DNA of 28,938 nucleotides from a virus: positions 1-28,938 of IMG/VR virus record IMGVR_UViG_3300033992_000828; one strand, written 5' to 3'. The notes beneath the pieces are model-generated. The model was not told the DNA's origin and searched no databases. It worked only from the letters and a program-made list of their open reading frames with translations. Below, one piece after another: positions 28,462-28,938 of the stretch (position 1 is the stretch's first letter; each line of letters starts with the position of its first letter). Both the position numbers and the translations under genes were made by a program.

Positions 28462-28462
28462 A

Positions 28463-28938
28463 TTATGCCTGAACTAGGTGTTTTACAGCGGTGGTATCAA
28501 ACAGTTCACCGTCCCAGCGTGCGTGCGCGTAGAAACCAACTTCGCCAGTAGCCATGTGTAGTGCGTCGTTTCTCAAAATGGTCATATCTTTAGCGATACG
28601 AACGTTGTATTTTGAAAAATCACCGAAAAGAACGGTTCGTGTTGCGGTTGCGACTGTTGAAACCATATCTTGATTAACCCAGTAAGGGAAACCATTGATT
28701 GTGGCAGGTGCGCCGTCGCGGAATGAAGGCTGCCATGTACCCGCGCCCATGTTAGTTGCGGCTAATGACAATTTTTTGATGACGGCCAAAATTTTGTCGT
28801 TCATCATATATCCGCACGTTGGCGAAGCACGATAAGCGGGGTCAACCTCGTGTGAAAGGTCGATCAATTCGCCTAATGTAATAGCCGTTGCAGATGCTGC
28901 CGTCCTTCCCAATGTTGAAGCAACTACTATACCGTTTG
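28463..28938 (-). CDS. Major capsid protein (HK97 fold), C-terminal part
   Basis: The frame is open to the right edge, so the gene is partial; 157 residues are visible and a TTG at 28912 is probably not the real start. CGYMMNDKILAVIKKLSL, then INGFPYWVNQDM and TVLFGDFSKYNVRIAKDMTI, and the end DGELFDTTAVKHLVQA match the C-terminal half of HK97-type capsid proteins ('p.G.l.g.PV.....mp....g...i..GDf..y.i'). It is the building block of the phage head. The preceding part, maturation protease and portal should lie to the right. Confidence 0.9.
   Translation of the reverse strand, partial: NGIVVASTLGRTAASATAITLGELIDLSHEVDPAYRASPTCGYMMNDKILAVIKKLSLAATNMGAGTWQPSFRDGAPATINGFPYWVNQDMVSTVATATRTVLFGDFSKYNVRIAKDMTILRNDALHMATGEVGFYAHARWDGELFDTTAVKHLVQA

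Overview
The window reads as part of a tailed (siphovirus-type) phage or prophage genome whose host is a member of the Bacteroidota. Supporting signs are the HK97-like head-tail gene order, AT-rich starts with almost no Shine-Dalgarno sequences, promoters of the form TAnnTTTG, and signal peptides ending in -AQ or -SQ. Every supportable gene lies on the minus strand, so the phage is read from right to left. The genes upstream of the capsid (terminase, portal, maturation protease) would be off the right edge, and no integrase is visible.

Right part, 28938 to 22236: the C-terminal part of the major capsid protein, a small spacer gene, a gp6-like connector, a head-tail adaptor, an HK97 gp10-like protein, a DUF3168-like tail terminator and the tail tube protein. 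An intrinsic terminator follows, then two tail assembly chaperone frames joined by a probable -1 frameshift at GGGGGAG, and a 909-residue tape measure protein. Middle, 22243 to 12455: a large tail hub/tip protein with a rare strong Shine-Dalgarno sequence, then fibre and adhesin-like genes. Five of these begin with Sec-type signal peptides, which is odd for virion proteins.

Lysis and end of the late operon, 12449 to 9207: an M15 peptidase endolysin, an HU-like DNA-binding protein, a small membrane coiled-coil protein behind a hairpin, and a 679-residue protein joining a holin-like membrane domain to a complete subtilisin-type protease. A strong intrinsic terminator closes the block.

Left part: a second transcription unit starts near 9088 with small genes, then a DEAD/SNF2-like helicase and a SPPF-type DNA methyltransferase. 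A small HTH regulator at 4259-4501 has the shared operator TATTGCGCAA near its own promoter and near the next promoter. The leader after that second promoter folds into a three-way junction that ends like a terminator, just before the replication operon. That operon encodes a lambda O-like initiator with five 22-bp iterons and an AT-rich tract inside the gene, followed by a DnaC-like helicase loader, the same layout as lambda O/ori/P. Small accessory genes run to the left edge.

Two reading frames in the left part (1-183 and 7590-7819) look broken by one base at poly-A runs. They could be programmed -1 frameshifts, real mutations or homopolymer sequencing errors.
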